Below are positions 63,703 to 64,000 of a stretch of DNA of 64,000 nt, in pieces. Source of the stretch: Silvimonas iriomotensis (GTDB lineage: Bacteria; Pseudomonadota; Gammaproteobacteria; Burkholderiales; Chitinibacteraceae); NCBI RefSeq assembly GCF_014645535.1, contig NZ_BMLX01000001.1:427169-491168 (forward strand). The letters run 5' to 3'. Position 1 is the stretch's first letter. Every line of letters starts with the position of its first letter. Under the pieces are notes generated by a model. It ran no database searches and was not told the origin of the DNA. It saw nothing but the letters and a program-made list of their open reading frames with translations. A program made the position numbers and the translations under genes.

Positions 63703-63822
63703 TTACGGCTGGGGTGGCGTCTTGCCCAGAAAGCGCGGATCACAGCGCACAGTGGCAAACGACAAGCCTTCCAGCCAGACGAGCAGGGCGATGATGCGGC
63801 AGATGAAAGCCAACGACAGCAT
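63703..63822 (-). CDS. Possible 39-residue membrane peptide
   Basis: MLSLAFICRIIALLVWLEGL then SFATVRCDPRFLGKTPPQP, one possible transmembrane segment. Its stop lies 22 bp before the bidirectional terminator, which would end its transcript. The ribosome site is weak and no family is known. The rest of the window (63823-64000) shows no supported gene. Confidence 0.25.
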   Translation of the reverse strand: MLSLAFICRIIALLVWLEGLSFATVRCDPRFLGKTPPQP

Positions 63823-64000
63823 GGCGGTAGACCTGTGAGTGAGAGGGCTGGCTTGCGGTTCTTGCAAACCATAGCCGCTATTTTGACATGTCCAGCAACC
63901 GGCCTGGGCGTATTGGCATTGTTACCGGTCGGCCGTTCTTTCGCGTTGCGCCACATTTTGCCGCCAGACCGAGGGCGCCAGTGATTCCACCTGACGCCAG

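Noticed and set aside
63615-63984. Long frames on both strands at the right edge
   Set aside because: Codon use and composition are unlike the neighbours, and they cross the strong terminator; only the small 39-residue frame is noted.

Overview
The window is a stretch of bacterial chromosome with high GC content, almost certainly betaproteobacterial and most likely from the order Neisseriales or a close relative. The evidence is gene content and layout: radA-trxA-rho-rpmE2, argF next to argG, DUF3579, DUF2788 and DUF3149 small proteins, a complete imuA-imuB-dnaE2 cassette, and a flgB-L block read from sigma-54 and sigma-28 type promoters. I see no rRNA, tRNA, transposase, phage gene or CRISPR array. 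The species cannot be fixed from sequence alone.

Layout. (1) 1-15204, sugar locus: a mutarotase-like protein and a DUF4380 protein, a 2-hydroxyacid dehydrogenase, a HAD phosphatase, an AlsBAC-type D-allose ABC transporter, a Gfo/Idh/MocA oxidoreductase, a P-loop sugar kinase, a ketose 3-epimerase with all four metal ligands, and two ROK-family repressors. Together they look like uptake and breakdown of a rare hexose such as allose or allulose. Two small unrelated genes (DUF3224 and a secreted protein) interrupt it. (2) 15290-18079: small proteins of unknown function and a bactofilin. (3) 18494-30232: flgBCDEFGHI, a terminator, then flgJ, flgK and flgL, with a sigma-54-like promoter before flgB and before flgJ and sigma-28-like promoters before flgK and flgL. 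(4) 30348-36077: radA, trxA, rho, rpmE2 and a GT39-type glycosyltransferase. (5) 36135-45742: mostly minus-strand housekeeping (yajQ, ppnP, argG, a LeuE-like exporter, argF, an L,D-transpeptidase with a TPR partner). (6) 46092-51280: SOS mutagenesis cassette behind a GAAC-N4-GTTC palindrome. (7) 51493-53491: uracil salvage (upp, uraA). (8) 54385-58857: Fur-box-led iron uptake operon ending in a TonB-dependent siderophore receptor. (9) 59280-63628: a NAD(P)-binding protein, a TetR regulator with a palindromic operator, a siderophore-interacting flavoprotein preceded by a 13-codon leader ORF, and a divergent LysR/SDR pair.

The main unexplained structure is a dispersed element of about 290 bp present three times (1940-2232 minus, 53721-54012 plus, 58929-59205 plus). 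Each copy lies downstream of a gene and in that gene's orientation. The copies share an ordered series of inverted repeats. In three of these the sequences differ between copies but the pairing is kept, which points to a structure under selection. Other repeats are a 23-bp inverted-repeat element at 4191-4290, a similar hairpin at 12858-12920, a 120-bp imperfect tandem repeat at 54021-54269 and a nine-copy heptamer at 51327-51389.
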